Source of the DNA: Oscillospiraceae bacterium
Lineage (GTDB): Bacteria > Bacillota > Clostridia > Oscillospirales > Acutalibacteraceae
Reading direction: 5' to 3'
Assembly (NCBI GenBank): GCA_015065785.1
Contig: SVPR01000009.1
Span: 28,531 to 92,530 of the forward strand
DNA length: 64,000 bases
The translations under genes and the position numbers were made by a program. Under the pieces are notes generated by a model, which was given only the letters and a program-made list of their open reading frames with translations, did not search any database and was not told the origin of the DNA. Position 1 is the first letter of the stretch, and the number at the start of each line of letters is the position of its first letter. This document shows positions 1 through 9,615 of this stretch, piece by piece.

Positions 1-135
1 TACGGTGTTTACTTTTTGTCACCGCTTGCACCATATAACAAATCTTTATTCAGAGATACAGTAACCCGTTTAAGTATGGAAAAATTGGGTAAGAATATAT
101 TTGATATTAATAAATTAAAAGGTGACAGTAAATGA
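1..135 (+). CDS. Spore germination protein GerA family, C-terminal fragment (partial at window edge)
   Basis: The frame open from base 1 encodes about 44 residues ending at a TGA, including LSPLAPYNKSLFRDTVTR, which resembles the C-terminal tail of GerAA/GerKA germinant receptor A subunits. Its stop overlaps the ATG of the next gene in an ATGA arrangement, and the next two genes are GerB and GerC types, so the order A-B-C of a germinant receptor operon is complete apart from the missing 5' part. The A subunit is an inner spore membrane protein that works with B and C to sense small-molecule germinants. Only the tail is visible, so the call leans on the operon context. Confidence 0.8.
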   Translation, partial: YGVYFLSPLAPYNKSLFRDTVTRLSMEKLGKNIFDINKLKGDSK

Positions 136-1226
136 CACAAAACAAAGTAACTACAGGTCAATTCTATTCATTGCTATATATCTGCTCAGTTGTAGCGGCA
201 TTTATGTTCGTTTCAACAACAGTAATAGATTTAGGTGTAACCGATGCAGTTCTTTTCCCGGTGGTGTTCGGCGTTTTAAGCTTAATAACAATAATTCCGA
301 CCTTTCTGTTTTATAAAAGGTCAAATGGCGTAAGTGTGCTTAATGCAGTAAGTAAAAGCAGTAAAGCTTTTTCAAACATTCTTGCTTTTAGCTATTCGGT
401 TTTAGTTTTTATTCTTCTTTTAAGAACCTTAGCTCGTCTTGATTTGTTCGTAAGCTCAGAGATTTTCCCTGAAAATACAATGACATTCCTGATTGTTTTA
501 ATAGTAATTGTTTCTACTGCACTCTCGCTGTTAGATATTGGAGCTTTGTCCCGAGCTTCAACAATATTTTTAGTTTTAGTAACGGTCACGGTTTCTGTTG
601 TGGTTGCTTCTACATTCAGTAATTTTGACACGATAAATTTTGTTCCGTTATTTATGAATGGCAGTGAGGAATTTTTTAAACAGGCGTTGGCGTATTCTAT
701 GTTCTTTCCTGAGTCTGCGTGTCTTATATTATTTCTAAGTAATATAAAAGGTAATATAAAAAAAGGCTATTTAGCTTATATTCTTTTTTTAGTGTTATCT
801 TTATCAACCGTAGCATTTACAGTTGTAGGTGTGCTGGGTGAGTTCAGTAACACACAGCTTTTCCCTGCTTTTGCAATTTCTTCAGTTGGCGAATTCAGGG
901 TTTTAGAACGCTTTGAATCAATTCAAAGCTCTGTCTGGACTGTTTGTATAGTTGCTAAAACAACTTTTCAGATTATGATTATTTCAAATTGTATTCGTCA
1001 TTTATTCAAAAAAGTAAAATGGTGGACACCTAATGTTTTAGTCGGAATAATCACCACCGGTTTTTTACTTTATATTTCTAAAGGTGTTACACGCTTTTCA
1101 TTTATGTCGTCACAGTTTCAGGTTACTTTAACTTATATTCTGTTAGTTGTTGTTTTACCGATTATTGCATTGTTATCAATTTTAAAACAGAAAAGGGGCG
1201 ATTCACTTGGAAATGAAAACAGTTAA
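132..1226 (+). CDS. Spore germination protein GerB family (GerAB/GerKB-type permease-like subunit)
   Basis: This 364-residue, strongly hydrophobic protein has about ten predicted membrane segments spread over its whole length, as in the GerAB/GerKB/YndE family, which belongs to the amino acid-polyamine-organocation superfamily. In the family this subunit binds the germinant in the inner spore membrane. It starts inside the stop of the gerA fragment and its end overlaps the following gerC by 20 bases, so the three are translationally coupled. The length equals the usual 360-370 residues. No germinant can be predicted from the sequence. Confidence 0.9.
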   Translation: MTQNKVTTGQFYSLLYICSVVAAFMFVSTTVIDLGVTDAVLFPVVFGVLSLITIIPTFLFYKRSNGVSVLNAVSKSSKAFSNILAFSYSVLVFILLLRTLARLDLFVSSEIFPENTMTFLIVLIVIVSTALSLLDIGALSRASTIFLVLVTVTVSVVVASTFSNFDTINFVPLFMNGSEEFFKQALAYSMFFPESACLILFLSNIKGNIKKGYLAYILFLVLSLSTVAFTVVGVLGEFSNTQLFPAFAISSVGEFRVLERFESIQSSVWTVCIVAKTTFQIMIISNCIRHLFKKVKWWTPNVLVGIITTGFLLYISKGVTRFSFMSSQFQVTLTYILLVVVLPIIALLSILKQKRGDSLGNENS

Positions 1227-2370
1227 AAAAGTAGGACTTCTCTTTTTTGTGTTGTTTGCGTTTGTTTCGTTTTGTTCTTGTGAACGCTATGGAACAGAAG
1301 TTGAAGATATGATGATAATTCAGGGTGTAGCAGTTGACAAAAGCGGAAATAATTTTGAAGTAACAATTGAAATGCTTAACAATAAGCAAAGTGCATCGGC
1401 AGACGCCAGCAATGTTGGTGACGAAATGACACTTATTTATTCTGCAAAAGGTCAGACTGTTGCAGAAGCGTTGCGCCTCATTATAAATAAAACGGGTACT
1501 GTGCCGACCTATACTCATAATAAATTAGTAATTCTGAGCGAAGAGGTTGCGAAAACCGATATTTCAAAGGTACTCGATTTTTTTGAAAGAGATTATACAA
1601 CTCAGCCCATAACTCTTTTGTGTGTGGCTAAAGGTGAAAAGGCAGGGGAAGTTTTAAAGGCGGATATCGGTAAGGATATTTCAAAAAGCGAGGTTTTAGA
1701 AAAAATCTTAAATCAGAGTGCGTTAAGCTCAATTACTCCGAAAACACGCTTAATAGATGTTATAAATACAATTTTAGATGAAACTGCTTGCATTTCTTTA
1801 CCTGTAGTAACATTAGAAAAAAATGGAAAAACAAAAACCTTCTTTGTTGAAAATTTAGCTGTCTTTGATTACAAGAATGAGTTTTCTTATTTTCTTAACA
1901 GAGAGGCTTCTGAAAGCGTAGTTAAATTATTAGGTGAATTAAAGAACGGTACGCTTGTTACAGAAGATGAAGATGGTAACAAAGCAACCTTTATAATTGT
2001 TGACGGCAAAACAAGCTATGATGTCACAGTAAATAACGATATTGTGAATTTCAATGTAAAGGTTAAAATGTATTGCGACCTGAATGCTTATGAGGGTGAC
2101 AAATTTAAATCTATTAAAGATGAAACGGTAAAAATCTTTAAAGAGAATATTGAATTTAGCACAGAAAGAGAAATTTTAAATACCTACGAAACAATTTTAC
2201 AATATGGCTCTTTTGATGTTCTACGATTTGGCAGGCGACTCTTACAAAATAATAAAAATGCTTATGTGAAGCTGGGTAAGGATTGGCAAAATAGTTTTAA
2301 TAACAGTAACTTGAATGTAGATGTTGAGGTCATAATCAGAAGAATTGGTGAAGAAAGCTACCACGAATAA
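1207..2370 (+). CDS. Ger(x)C family spore germination lipoprotein (GerC subunit)
   Basis: The 387-residue product starts with a lysine-containing hydrophobic signal peptide followed by a cysteine (SFCSC-ERYGTE); the second Cys aligns with the lipidated Cys before the WDRREIED-like stretch of GerC proteins, although the residues before it (F-C-S) are an atypical lipobox. The rest is a soluble domain, as expected for the lipoprotein subunit of germinant receptors facing the outer side of the inner spore membrane. The TTG at 1207 lies about 8 bases after AAAAGGGG, and an alternative ATG exists 6 bases later. It is the last gene of the operon and is followed by a hairpin terminator. Confidence 0.9.
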   Translation: MEMKTVKKVGLLFFVLFAFVSFCSCERYGTEVEDMMIIQGVAVDKSGNNFEVTIEMLNNKQSASADASNVGDEMTLIYSAKGQTVAEALRLIINKTGTVPTYTHNKLVILSEEVAKTDISKVLDFFERDYTTQPITLLCVAKGEKAGEVLKADIGKDISKSEVLEKILNQSALSSITPKTRLIDVINTILDETACISLPVVTLEKNGKTKTFFVENLAVFDYKNEFSYFLNREASESVVKLLGELKNGTLVTEDEDGNKATFIIVDGKTSYDVTVNNDIVNFNVKVKMYCDLNAYEGDKFKSIKDETVKIFKENIEFSTEREILNTYETILQYGSFDVLRFGRRLLQNNKNAYVKLGKDWQNSFNNSNLNVDVEVIIRRIGEESYHE

Positions 2371-2374
2371 TATT

Positions 2375-2418
2375 AAACAGCACATTTTATATGGTTTTTA
2401 TGTGAAATGTGCTGTTTT
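2375..2418 (+). terminator. Intrinsic terminator of the ger operon
   Basis: AACAGCACATTT pairs with AAATGTGCTGTT across a loop of about 17 bases, and the second arm runs into a T-tract. It lies 5 bases after the gerC stop. Confidence 0.85.
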
Positions 2419-2484
2419 TACATACCTTTTTTTGAGATATTTGACGAATTTTGGATTTTTTGTTAATTTATTTACTTGTAAATA

Positions 2485-2513
2485 TTGACTAATAAAGCAA
2501 GGATTGCTATAAT
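2485..2513 (+). promoter_or_regulatory. Sigma-A-type promoter upstream of the chemoreceptor pair
   Basis: TTGACT and TATAAT are separated by exactly 17 bases. The likely start site leaves a leader of about 80 bases before the first receptor gene. No sigma-D (flagellar) type promoter is apparent. Confidence 0.75.
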
Positions 2514-2601
2514 TTAATTATCTATAATGCACATTGTGGCATATTAGTACCTTTTAAGGTTTTAAAAGGTGAATCCCAATAAAAAAAGAAGGCGAACTTT
2601 T

Positions 2602-4398
2602 ATGAAGAATTTTTACGCAAAAATGAGTATTCGTAAAAAAATACTTACCGTGTTCATTCTAGTTGGTGTATTAACTTTTCTTTGTAGTGGCGTTACTGCG
2701 ATAGGGCTCACTACTATTACAAATAACTGGAACACCCTTGTTCACGAGTACGGTTTTTCACAAGGCTATGGTGGTCAGGCTCTTACAGAGCTTACACGTG
2801 TTGAAGAATTTGCAAGAATTTCTATTTCTTCAACAGATCCACAGCAAAAACAGACTGCAGGTGAACAAATGCAGGCACATATGAATCTTTATAAAGAACA
2901 TATGGCTGAACTTGAGCCTTACATAGTAACAGAAGAAGAACGAGCATTATATGACGATATAGTTGCTCAACACGATATATACAGAAATTTATTAACAGAA
3001 ATTTTAACAGGTTTGCATCAGGGCGGTGGCTCTGCAGAAGCAGTTGCAGCAGCAGAAGCTCGTTTTAATAACGACGCAGCACCTGTTTATGAAAAAGTTT
3101 ATGCTGATATGGAAGAGTTTGTTGAGTTAAAACAGACTACAGGTGATGTTAAAGCAATGGCAATGCTTTCTAATGCTAATATTACAGGTATTGCACTTGC
3201 CAGTTTGATTGGTGTTATTGCAATTACAGGCATTATTATAGGTTCTGTAATCTCTGGTAAAATTGCTAAGCCTGTTAAAGAATGTTCAGAGCGTCTTAAA
3301 GCGTTAGCGGATGGCGATTTATCATCAGATGTTCCTGAGACAAACCTTAAAGATGAAGTTGGCGAATTGATTGATGCTACTGCAAATATCAAGTGGCGTC
3401 TCGAATACATAGTTAAAGATCAGGGTGGCATTTTAAGTGAAATTGCATCGGGTAACTTAAATGTTGAGTCTGAACACCCTGAAGCTTATGGTGGTGACTT
3501 TAAGCCACTTCTTGATTCGCTCAACAAGATTGTTAATGATCTTACAGATACAATGTACCAGATTCATCAGGGCTCAGAACAGGTTGCAAACGGTGCAGAC
3601 CAGGTAGCAAGTGGTGCTCAGGCACTTTCACAAGGTGCTACAGAGCAGGCAAGTAGCGTTCAAGAGCTTTCAGCTACAATCGTTGAAATTTCTGAACATA
3701 TTAACCACACTGCTAAAAATGCAGTTGAAGCAACTGAACAAGCAAACATTGCTTCTAATGGTATCAACGAAAGTAATGCACAAATGCAAGAAATGGTACT
3801 TGCAATGAACGACATTACAAATACATCTAACGAAATAAGCAAGATTATCAAGACAATTGATGACATTGCATTCCAGACAAACATCTTGGCACTCAACGCA
3901 GCAGTTGAAGCAGCAAGAGCAGGTGCGGCAGGTAAGGGCTTTGCAGTTGTTGCTGACGAAGTTCGTAACCTCGCAGGTAAATCTGCAGAAGCAGCAAAGA
4001 GCACAACAGTTCTTATTGAAAGTGCAATCAGTGCTATTGCAAACGGTACAAAGATTGCAGACGAAACAGCAAACTCACTTCTTGATGTAGTTGAAAAGGT
4101 TAACTCAGTTTCAGCAAAAATTGATGAAATCGCAACAGCATCAGAAGAACAAGCAACAGCAGTTACACAGCTTAAAGGCGGTATTGAGCAAATCTCTGCA
4201 GTTGTTCAGACTAACTCTGCAACTTCAGAAGAAAGTGCTTCTGCTTCAGAAGAGCTTTCAGGTCAGGCTCAGATGCTTAAACAAATTATTGGTAATTTCA
4301 AGCTCAAGGATGTTGACACATCTTCTACTTCGCTTGTTGATTACGCTTCTTACGAGGCACCACAAAGCTATGAATCATCTTACGATGATAAGTATTGA
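2602..4398 (+). CDS. Methyl-accepting chemotaxis protein (first of tandem pair)
   Basis: A transmembrane chemoreceptor of 598 residues. A first membrane helix lies at about residues 10-35, an extracytoplasmic helical sensor follows to about 190, then a second membrane helix (about 195-220), a HAMP segment and a long coiled-coil signalling domain with the conserved hairpin tip containing [20 protein letters not shown]. The ORF track starts at a GTG (2569), but the ATG at 2602 has AGAAGGCG upstream and gives the usual short N-terminus before the helix. The protein should pass ligand signals to CheA/CheW, which are not in this window. The signalling half is almost identical to that of the next gene, while the sensor parts differ. 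The C-terminus ends in SSYDDKY. Confidence 0.93.
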   Translation: MKNFYAKMSIRKKILTVFILVGVLTFLCSGVTAIGLTTITNNWNTLVHEYGFSQGYGGQALTELTRVEEFARISISSTDPQQKQTAGEQMQAHMNLYKEHMAELEPYIVTEEERALYDDIVAQHDIYRNLLTEILTGLHQGGGSAEAVAAAEARFNNDAAPVYEKVYADMEEFVELKQTTGDVKAMAMLSNANITGIALASLIGVIAITGIIIGSVISGKIAKPVKECSERLKALADGDLSSDVPETNLKDEVGELIDATANIKWRLEYIVKDQGGILSEIASGNLNVESEHPEAYGGDFKPLLDSLNKIVNDLTDTMYQIHQGSEQVANGADQVASGAQALSQGATEQASSVQELSATIVEISEHINHTAKNAVEATEQANIASNGINESNAQMQEMVLAMNDITNTSNEISKIIKTIDDIAFQTNILALNAAVEAARAGAAGKGFAVVADEVRNLAGKSAEAAKSTTVLIESAISAIANGTKIADETANSLLDVVEKVNSVSAKIDEIATASEEQATAVTQLKGGIEQISAVVQTNSATSEESASASEELSGQAQMLKQIIGNFKLKDVDTSSTSLVDYASYEAPQSYESSYDDKY

Positions 4399-4458
4399 TA
4401 GTGTTTATAGATTACTTTTTAGTATTATATAAAATTAAAAATCAAGGAGTATCCTAAA

Positions 4459-6285
4459 ATGAAAGCAGCAAACAAAATGTCCATCAGGGCAAAAATCTTA
4501 TCTTCATTTATTGTAATCACTGTGCTTCTTATGATAGTTAGTGCTTTGATTGGCTCAGCAATGAAAACAATTGACCAGACTTACACAGATATCGTCGTAA
4601 ACGATGCTGCGGCACAAGGCTATTTAGGTGAAGCTTTATCATCTTTCTGTCTTGTTGACGAATACTTGCACGATGCAGTAGGCTTCGAGGATGAAGAACT
4701 TCGACAAGAAGCAGTCGGTGAAATTGATGTTTACAAAGCAGATTTTGAAAAATATATGACTATGGCACAACCATTGATGCGTGAGCAAAATGTAGTTGGT
4801 GTTGATGAAAATGGCGAAGAGATTTCTATTAAAGAAATTGAGTTATACAATACAACAATGGATTATTATGAGCAATATTGTACTGCAATTGATGGCATTT
4901 TAGCTGAAATTGGCGAAGTAGAAACTGCTGAAATTCAAGGACAATTTGTTGAAAAAATTGACCCACTCTATGACCCTCTTTTTGATGGTGTTTATGAGCT
5001 TATGGATTATAAACAAGCAGCAGCTGACTATGCATCGGGAAGAGCTTCATACCGTGCAAATATTACACAATACTTTATGTACGCTTGCATTCTTTTCGTT
5101 TGCTTGATTGCTATTATTTATGGTGTTGTTCTTTCTAAGCTTATTGCAAATCCACTTAAATCTTGTGCAGACAGACTTGAAAAACTTGCAGATGGTGATA
5201 TTGAGTCAGATGTTCCTGTAGTCAAGACTGAAGACGAAACCGGTATGGTTTACGCCGCAACTCTTAAAATTACAAATAACTTAAAAACAATTGTTAACGA
5301 CCAGGGCAACATTCTTTCAGAAATTGCTCAGGGTAACTTAAATGTTGAGTCCGAACATCCTGATGCTTATGTTGGTGGATTTAAGCCACTTCTTGAGTCA
5401 CTCGAAAAGATTGTTGTTGACTTAACAGATACAATGTATCAGATTTATCAGGGCTCAGAACAGGTTGCAAATGGTGCAGACCAGGTTGCAAGTGGTGCTC
5501 AGGCACTTTCACAAGGTGCTACTGAACAGGCAAGTAGCGTAGAAGAGCTTTCAGCTACAATCGTTGAAATTTCTGAACATATTAATCACACTGCTAAAAA
5601 TGCAGTTGAAGCAACTGAACAAGCAAACATTGCTTCTAATGGTATCAATGAAAGTAACGCTCAGATGCAAGAAATGGTACTTGCAATGAACGACATTACA
5701 AATACATCTAACGAAATCAGCAAGATTATCAAGACAATTGATGACATTGCATTCCAGACAAATATTTTGGCACTTAACGCAGCAGTTGAAGCAGCAAGAG
5801 CAGGTGCGGCAGGTAAGGGCTTTGCAGTTGTTGCTGACGAAGTTCGTAACCTTGCAGGTAAATCTGCAGAAGCAGCTAAGAGCACAACAGTTCTTATTGA
5901 AAGTGCAATTAAAGCTATTGAAAATGGTACAAAGATTGCAGACGAAACAGCAAACTCACTTCTTGATGTAGTTGAAAAGGTTAACAATGTTTCAGCAAAA
6001 ATTGACGAAATCGCAACAGCATCAGAAGAACAAGCAACCGCAGTTACACAGCTTAAAGGCGGTATTGAGCAAATCTCTGCAGTTGTTCAGACAAACTCTG
6101 CAACTTCAGAAGAAAGTGCTTCTGCTTCAGAAGAGCTTTCAGGTCAGGCTCAGATGCTTAAACAAATCATTGGTGCATTCCAACTTAAAGATGTTTCAAC
6201 ACAGGCTTCAATGGAAATCCCGGAGATTAATAACTACGACTCATCTAAAGACTATAACTTCGATAGCTACGATGACAAATATTGA
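4459..6285 (+). CDS. Methyl-accepting chemotaxis protein (second of tandem pair)
   Basis: This 608-residue receptor has the same architecture as its upstream neighbour: membrane helix, periplasm-equivalent helical sensor, second membrane helix near residues 210-235, HAMP, and signalling domain. The segment from about residue 320 onward is nearly residue-for-residue the same as in the first receptor, but the sensor domain is clearly different, so the two probably detect different ligands and feed the same array. AAGGAG lies 9-10 bases before the ATG. The tail DSYDDKY matches the SSYDDKY tail of the first copy. A strong hairpin terminator follows. Confidence 0.93.
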   Translation: MKAANKMSIRAKILSSFIVITVLLMIVSALIGSAMKTIDQTYTDIVVNDAAAQGYLGEALSSFCLVDEYLHDAVGFEDEELRQEAVGEIDVYKADFEKYMTMAQPLMREQNVVGVDENGEEISIKEIELYNTTMDYYEQYCTAIDGILAEIGEVETAEIQGQFVEKIDPLYDPLFDGVYELMDYKQAAADYASGRASYRANITQYFMYACILFVCLIAIIYGVVLSKLIANPLKSCADRLEKLADGDIESDVPVVKTEDETGMVYAATLKITNNLKTIVNDQGNILSEIAQGNLNVESEHPDAYVGGFKPLLESLEKIVVDLTDTMYQIYQGSEQVANGADQVASGAQALSQGATEQASSVEELSATIVEISEHINHTAKNAVEATEQANIASNGINESNAQMQEMVLAMNDITNTSNEISKIIKTIDDIAFQTNILALNAAVEAARAGAAGKGFAVVADEVRNLAGKSAEAAKSTTVLIESAIKAIENGTKIADETANSLLDVVEKVNNVSAKIDEIATASEEQATAVTQLKGGIEQISAVVQTNSATSEESASASEELSGQAQMLKQIIGAFQLKDVSTQASMEIPEINNYDSSKDYNFDSYDDKY

Positions 6286-6288
6286 TAA

Positions 6289-6318
6289 AAAACACCCTGC
6301 TTCTGCAGGGTGTTTTTT
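6289..6318 (+). terminator. Intrinsic terminator after the second chemoreceptor gene
   Basis: AACACCCTGC and GCAGGGTGTT form a GC-rich stem around a 4-base loop (TTCT), followed by TTTTT. Confidence 0.92.
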
Positions 6319-6321
6319 ATC

Positions 6322-6682
6322 AAATGCAGAATGCAGAGTGCAGAATGCAGAATTAAGGGTCTGCGACGCAATTATAATTGAAAATTGAAAATGGAAAATT
6401 GAAAATTTCGGAAGTCCTGCGGACTTGATTATAATAAATTATCAATAAAAACAACAAGTTCTATCATTTGTACCAGTGGTCAGTGAGTCAGTAAGTCAGT
6501 AAGTCAGTGGTCAGTTAATTACAAGTAAAAAATAACAAGTTCTATCATTTTTAGTTTACGAAAAACTTTAAATGATAGAACTTATCTTTTGTTATTAAAT
6601 TATAATCGCCGACCGCAGGTCCCACAATTTTAAATTTTAAATTTTCCATTTTCAATTCAAAATAGAATTCAGCACTCAGCAT
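6322..6682. repeat. Palindromic repeat element, copy A (with nested 81-bp insertion)
   Basis: This stretch holds no gene. It is a nested imperfect palindrome. The outer arms are GCAGAAT-type tandem units (from 6325, and GAATTCAGCACTCAGCATT at the right end). The middle arms are runs of GAAAATTG/GAAAATGG on the left and their complement at about 6625-6660. The core contains AAGTTCTATCATTT (6537-6550) and its reverse complement (6570-6583). In this copy the left core arm is present twice, at 6453-6469 and 6534-6550, separated by a run of GTCAGTAA-like units. The right edge runs into the 3' end of the convergent minus-strand gene. Copies B and C lie near 17700 and 32650. Confidence 0.85.
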
Positions 6683-8066
6683 TTATTTTTCGTCCCATCA
6701 GCACTCCCATAACCGATGCCATCATAAGTCCACGGGTCCAACCGGAAGAATCACCAAGGCAGTGAAGTCCGTCAACACTTGTGTTAAAGTCTGTATCCAT
6801 CTTGATTTTGTTACTGTAAAATTTGAGCTCAGGGGAGTAAAGCAATGTTTCAGTTGAAGCAAAGCCAGGCACAACATGGTCAACCGCCTGAATGAAGTTA
6901 ATAATATTTGTCATCGCTCTGTATGGCATTGCCGCAGTAATATCACCTGCAACGGCATCAGGGAGCGTAGGTCTTAAATTGCTTTGTGCAAGCTCTTTTG
7001 GCCAGGTTCTCTTACCGTCAAGAATATCACCATATCTCTGAACGAGAATGTGACCTGCACCGAGCATATTAGTTAATTCGCCAACCTTTTGAGCATATTC
7101 AATAGGTTGATTAAATGGATAGTTAAAGTTATGAGAACAAAGAATTGCGAGGTTAGTGTTGTCAGATTTTGTTTCTTTGTAAGAGTGACCGTTAACAACA
7201 GCTAAATCATTATCATAGTTCTCCTGGCTTACAAAACCGCCGGGATTCTGGCAGAATGTACGCACTTTATTTTTAAATGGCTTTGGGTAACCAATAAGCT
7301 TTGATTCATAAAGTGCCTTGTTGACTTTTTCCATAACCTCGTTTCTTACTTCAACTCTTACACCAATGTCAACAGTACCTGCCTGGTGTTCAATTCCGTG
7401 TTCAGAGCAAAGCTTTTCGAGCCAGTCAGCACCACGGCGACCAGTTGCAATAACAATTTTTTCACCCTTGATTTCTTTAGAATCTTTCCCGTTGGTTATA
7501 TACACACCACGACATTTTCCGTCAGTTATTTCAATATCAGTACACTCGTAGCCGAAAATTATTTCAACTCCGTTATTCTGAAGATATTTTTCAATTTCAT
7601 AGTAAAGTGTCTGAGCCTTTTCAGTACCTAAATGACGGATAGGGCAGTCAACAAGCTTTAAACCTGCCTGAATAGCTCTTTTGCGTATTTCTTTTACCTC
7701 TTCACTTGCGTTAATGCCCTCAATGTGTTCATCTGCACCGAATTCAAGATAAATTTTATCAGTGTAATTTATTAAATCCTGTGCATAAAGCTCACCAATA
7801 AGTGTTGGCAAATCGCCACCAACCTCATAGCTTAATGAAAGCTTGCCGTCTGAAAAAGCACCTGCACCTGAAAAGCCTGTTGTAATGTGACAATAAGGCT
7901 TACAGTTCACACATTGCTGGGTCTTTGATTTTGGGCAACTGCGTTTTTCAACAGGCTGACCTTTTTCAATAATAATAATCTTTTTCTTGCTACCAAGCTT
8001 AATAAGCTCAAGTGCAGTAAAAATACCCGCAGGTCCTGCACCAACAATAACAACATCGTAATTCAT
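6669..8066 (-). CDS. FAD-dependent dehydrogenase, COG2509-like
   Basis: The 465-residue protein opens with a Rossmann dinucleotide-binding motif (VVIVGAGPAGIFTALEL) and a Glu at the expected ribose-binding position (IIEKG). A Cys-rich segment (SCPKSKTQQCVNCKPYC, residues about 43-59) precedes GFSGAGAFSDGKL, the pattern of the uncharacterized FAD-dependent dehydrogenase group COG2509. The substrate is unknown. The gene lies 20 bases downstream of the TrmN6-like gene and is probably cotranscribed. Its last codons (N-A-E-C-stop) are read from the neighbouring palindromic repeat, so the native C-terminus may have been trimmed or replaced by a few residues. Confidence 0.85.
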   Translation of the reverse strand: MNYDVVIVGAGPAGIFTALELIKLGSKKKIIIIEKGQPVEKRSCPKSKTQQCVNCKPYCHITTGFSGAGAFSDGKLSLSYEVGGDLPTLIGELYAQDLINYTDKIYLEFGADEHIEGINASEEVKEIRKRAIQAGLKLVDCPIRHLGTEKAQTLYYEIEKYLQNNGVEIIFGYECTDIEITDGKCRGVYITNGKDSKEIKGEKIVIATGRRGADWLEKLCSEHGIEHQAGTVDIGVRVEVRNEVMEKVNKALYESKLIGYPKPFKNKVRTFCQNPGGFVSQENYDNDLAVVNGHSYKETKSDNTNLAILCSHNFNYPFNQPIEYAQKVGELTNMLGAGHILVQRYGDILDGKRTWPKELAQSNLRPTLPDAVAGDITAAMPYRAMTNIINFIQAVDHVVPGFASTETLLYSPELKFYSNKIKMDTDFNTSVDGLHCLGDSSGWTRGLMMASVMGVLMGRKINAEC

Positions 8067-8086
8067 ATAAAAACCTCTTTATGTAA

Positions 8087-8827
8087 TTATAATTCTTTAG
8101 TTTTATAAGCGTTAAATAATGCATCTGCTTCTTCGGAATAGTTACCGTTTTCGTCTTCAATATAAAGCGGAGGCATAATTCTGAAGCCCTCTGCACCGCC
8201 TTTTTTACCCTCAAGCAAAATAAGACTTGGCTCTTTGCCGCTTCTTTGAATGACCTCACGCATAATTTTCGGCTCAATCTTATTTTTTTTCATTGCATCA
8301 AACATTTCGGGAAGTCTTTCAGGTCTTTGACACATACAATATCTGCCACCATATTTTAAAAGATAATTAGCAGCTTTTGCGGCATCATAAAGAGTACAGT
8401 TAAACTCGTGACGGGCGTTTTTATAATCTTCACCCTCGTTCACAATTCCTGTGCCAACCTTTTTATAAGGTGGGTTAATGCTGACAATATCAAAGTATTC
8501 GTTAGGTAAAACACCTTTAATTTTCTTTAAATCTAAATGAAATAAATTGACAGCGTCTTCTATATTATTATGCTTTAAAGTCTTTTTAAAAAGCTCAATT
8601 GCGGTTTCGCTTAACTCAACACCATAAATTTCTTTTGGTTTAAAATCTCTTAACCATAAAAGCGGAATAATTCCGTTGCCTGTGCCAAGGTCACAACATT
8701 TATCCTTGTGGCGAGGCTTACAAAAGTCAGCTAAAAGAATAGCATCAGAAGTAAATATATGCGCGTGGCTAACGAAAATTTCTAAATTCTTTGCTAATTT
8801 TTCGGTGCGTTCTTCTCTTGAAGTCAT
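8087..8827 (-). CDS. tRNA1(Val) adenine N6-methyltransferase-like protein (TrmN6 family)
   Basis: A 246-residue class I SAM-dependent methyltransferase. The SAM-binding motif DLGTGNGIIPLL is at about residues 46-57, and the N6-adenine catalytic motif NPPY is at about residues 118-121. This matches the COG4123 family, whose E. coli member modifies A37 of tRNA-Val. The ORF track begins 14 codons earlier, but the ATG at 8827 has AAGGAG seven bases upstream and gives the usual MTSREERTEKL-like start. It is the upstream partner of the FAD dehydrogenase. The exact RNA target is inferred from the family. Confidence 0.85.
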   Translation of the reverse strand: MTSREERTEKLAKNLEIFVSHAHIFTSDAILLADFCKPRHKDKCCDLGTGNGIIPLLWLRDFKPKEIYGVELSETAIELFKKTLKHNNIEDAVNLFHLDLKKIKGVLPNEYFDIVSINPPYKKVGTGIVNEGEDYKNARHEFNCTLYDAAKAANYLLKYGGRYCMCQRPERLPEMFDAMKKNKIEPKIMREVIQRSGKEPSLILLEGKKGGAEGFRIMPPLYIEDENGNYSEEADALFNAYKTKEL

Positions 8828-8956
8828 AAAAAACTCCTTGTAGTAAAATATACAATTTAATTTTACCACAAGGTGTTTTAATTATCAATGAATAAAATAC
8901 AATTGGAAAAAAGTTTGTAATTTCTGCACAGTTCAAATGTGATAAAATTTACAAAT

Positions 8957-9496
8957 TTATTCTTCCATTTGTTTGCCCAAAAATGCGGCAGCTACCTGTG
9001 CTAATTTAACCTCTGTTTCAGTAGGCTTTGCATTTGTGCTGTCACTTACAAAAATTACTGCACCTGAAATATCACCGGCACCAATAATAGGGAACGCAAT
9101 TGATGCTTCTACATCAGAGCTTTCAATGGGGTGGAGTGGCTTTTCTGTACCGGATTTAATATAATTCATTCTGTTTTCCATAAGTTCTTCAAGTGAATTA
9201 GAAATTCGTTTGTCTAAAAAATCCTTTTTAGAAAGACCTGAAACAGAAATAACATGGTCACGGTCTGTAATTAAAACACCCATACCTGAAGTTCTGCTTA
9301 AAACCTCTGAATATTGACCTGAAAATTCTGAAATTTCACCCATAGGTGAGTACTTTTTGAAAATTACTTCACCATCACTTGCGGTAAAAATTTCTAACGG
9401 GTCACCCTCACGGATTCTTAAAGTTCTTCTGATTTCTTTAGGTATAACAACTCTGCCTAAATCATCAATTCGTCTGACAATTCCTGTCGCTTTCAT
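8957..9496 (-). CDS. spoVT: Stage V sporulation protein T, AbrB-type transcription regulator
   Basis: The 179-residue protein has an N-terminal AbrB/SpoVT swapped-hairpin DNA-binding domain (MKATGIVRRIDDLGRVVIP, residues 1-50) followed by a GAF-like domain (about 55-179), the length and layout of SpoVT. In Bacillus this regulator acts in the forespore late in sporulation, tuning sigma-G genes. A good ribosome binding site (AAGGAGAAG) precedes the ATG. Together with the ger operon it indicates an endospore former. It stands apart from the downstream gene by about 130 bases and is probably monocistronic. Confidence 0.93.
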   Translation of the reverse strand: MKATGIVRRIDDLGRVVIPKEIRRTLRIREGDPLEIFTASDGEVIFKKYSPMGEISEFSGQYSEVLSRTSGMGVLITDRDHVISVSGLSKKDFLDKRISNSLEELMENRMNYIKSGTEKPLHPIESSDVEASIAFPIIGAGDISGAVIFVSDSTNAKPTETEVKLAQVAAAFLGKQMEE

Positions 9497-9566
9497 ATAT
9501 ATCTTCTCCTTAATATCAAATTATGTTGTTAGTATTTGAGATTAAATGGAATTTATACTTGTCAGA

Positions 9567-9595
9567 TTTACTTTTTAAAGTAATTGTGATACAAT
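9567..9595 (+). promoter_or_regulatory. Sigma-A-type promoter for the TauE/SafE gene
   Basis: TTTACT and TACAAT are spaced by 17 bases, about 20 bases before the GAGGTG ribosome binding site. Confidence 0.55.
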
Positions 9596-9615
9596 GTTGA
9601 AATCGAGGTGATTTT

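Noticed and set aside
2514-2601. Cyclic di-GMP or other riboswitch in the leader of the first chemoreceptor
   Set aside because: No GEMM-like conserved core or other recognised aptamer sequence is visible.
3611-4432. Overlapping ORFs in other frames of the chemoreceptor genes (for example 3611, 3857, 4091 and the matching ones at 5738 and 5972)
   Set aside because: They are out-of-frame shadows with Gln/Leu-rich low-complexity products and lack start signals.
6325-6420. CRISPR-like short direct repeats
   Set aside because: The units are 7-10 bases, contiguous and without spacers, and form arms of a palindrome; no cas genes are near.
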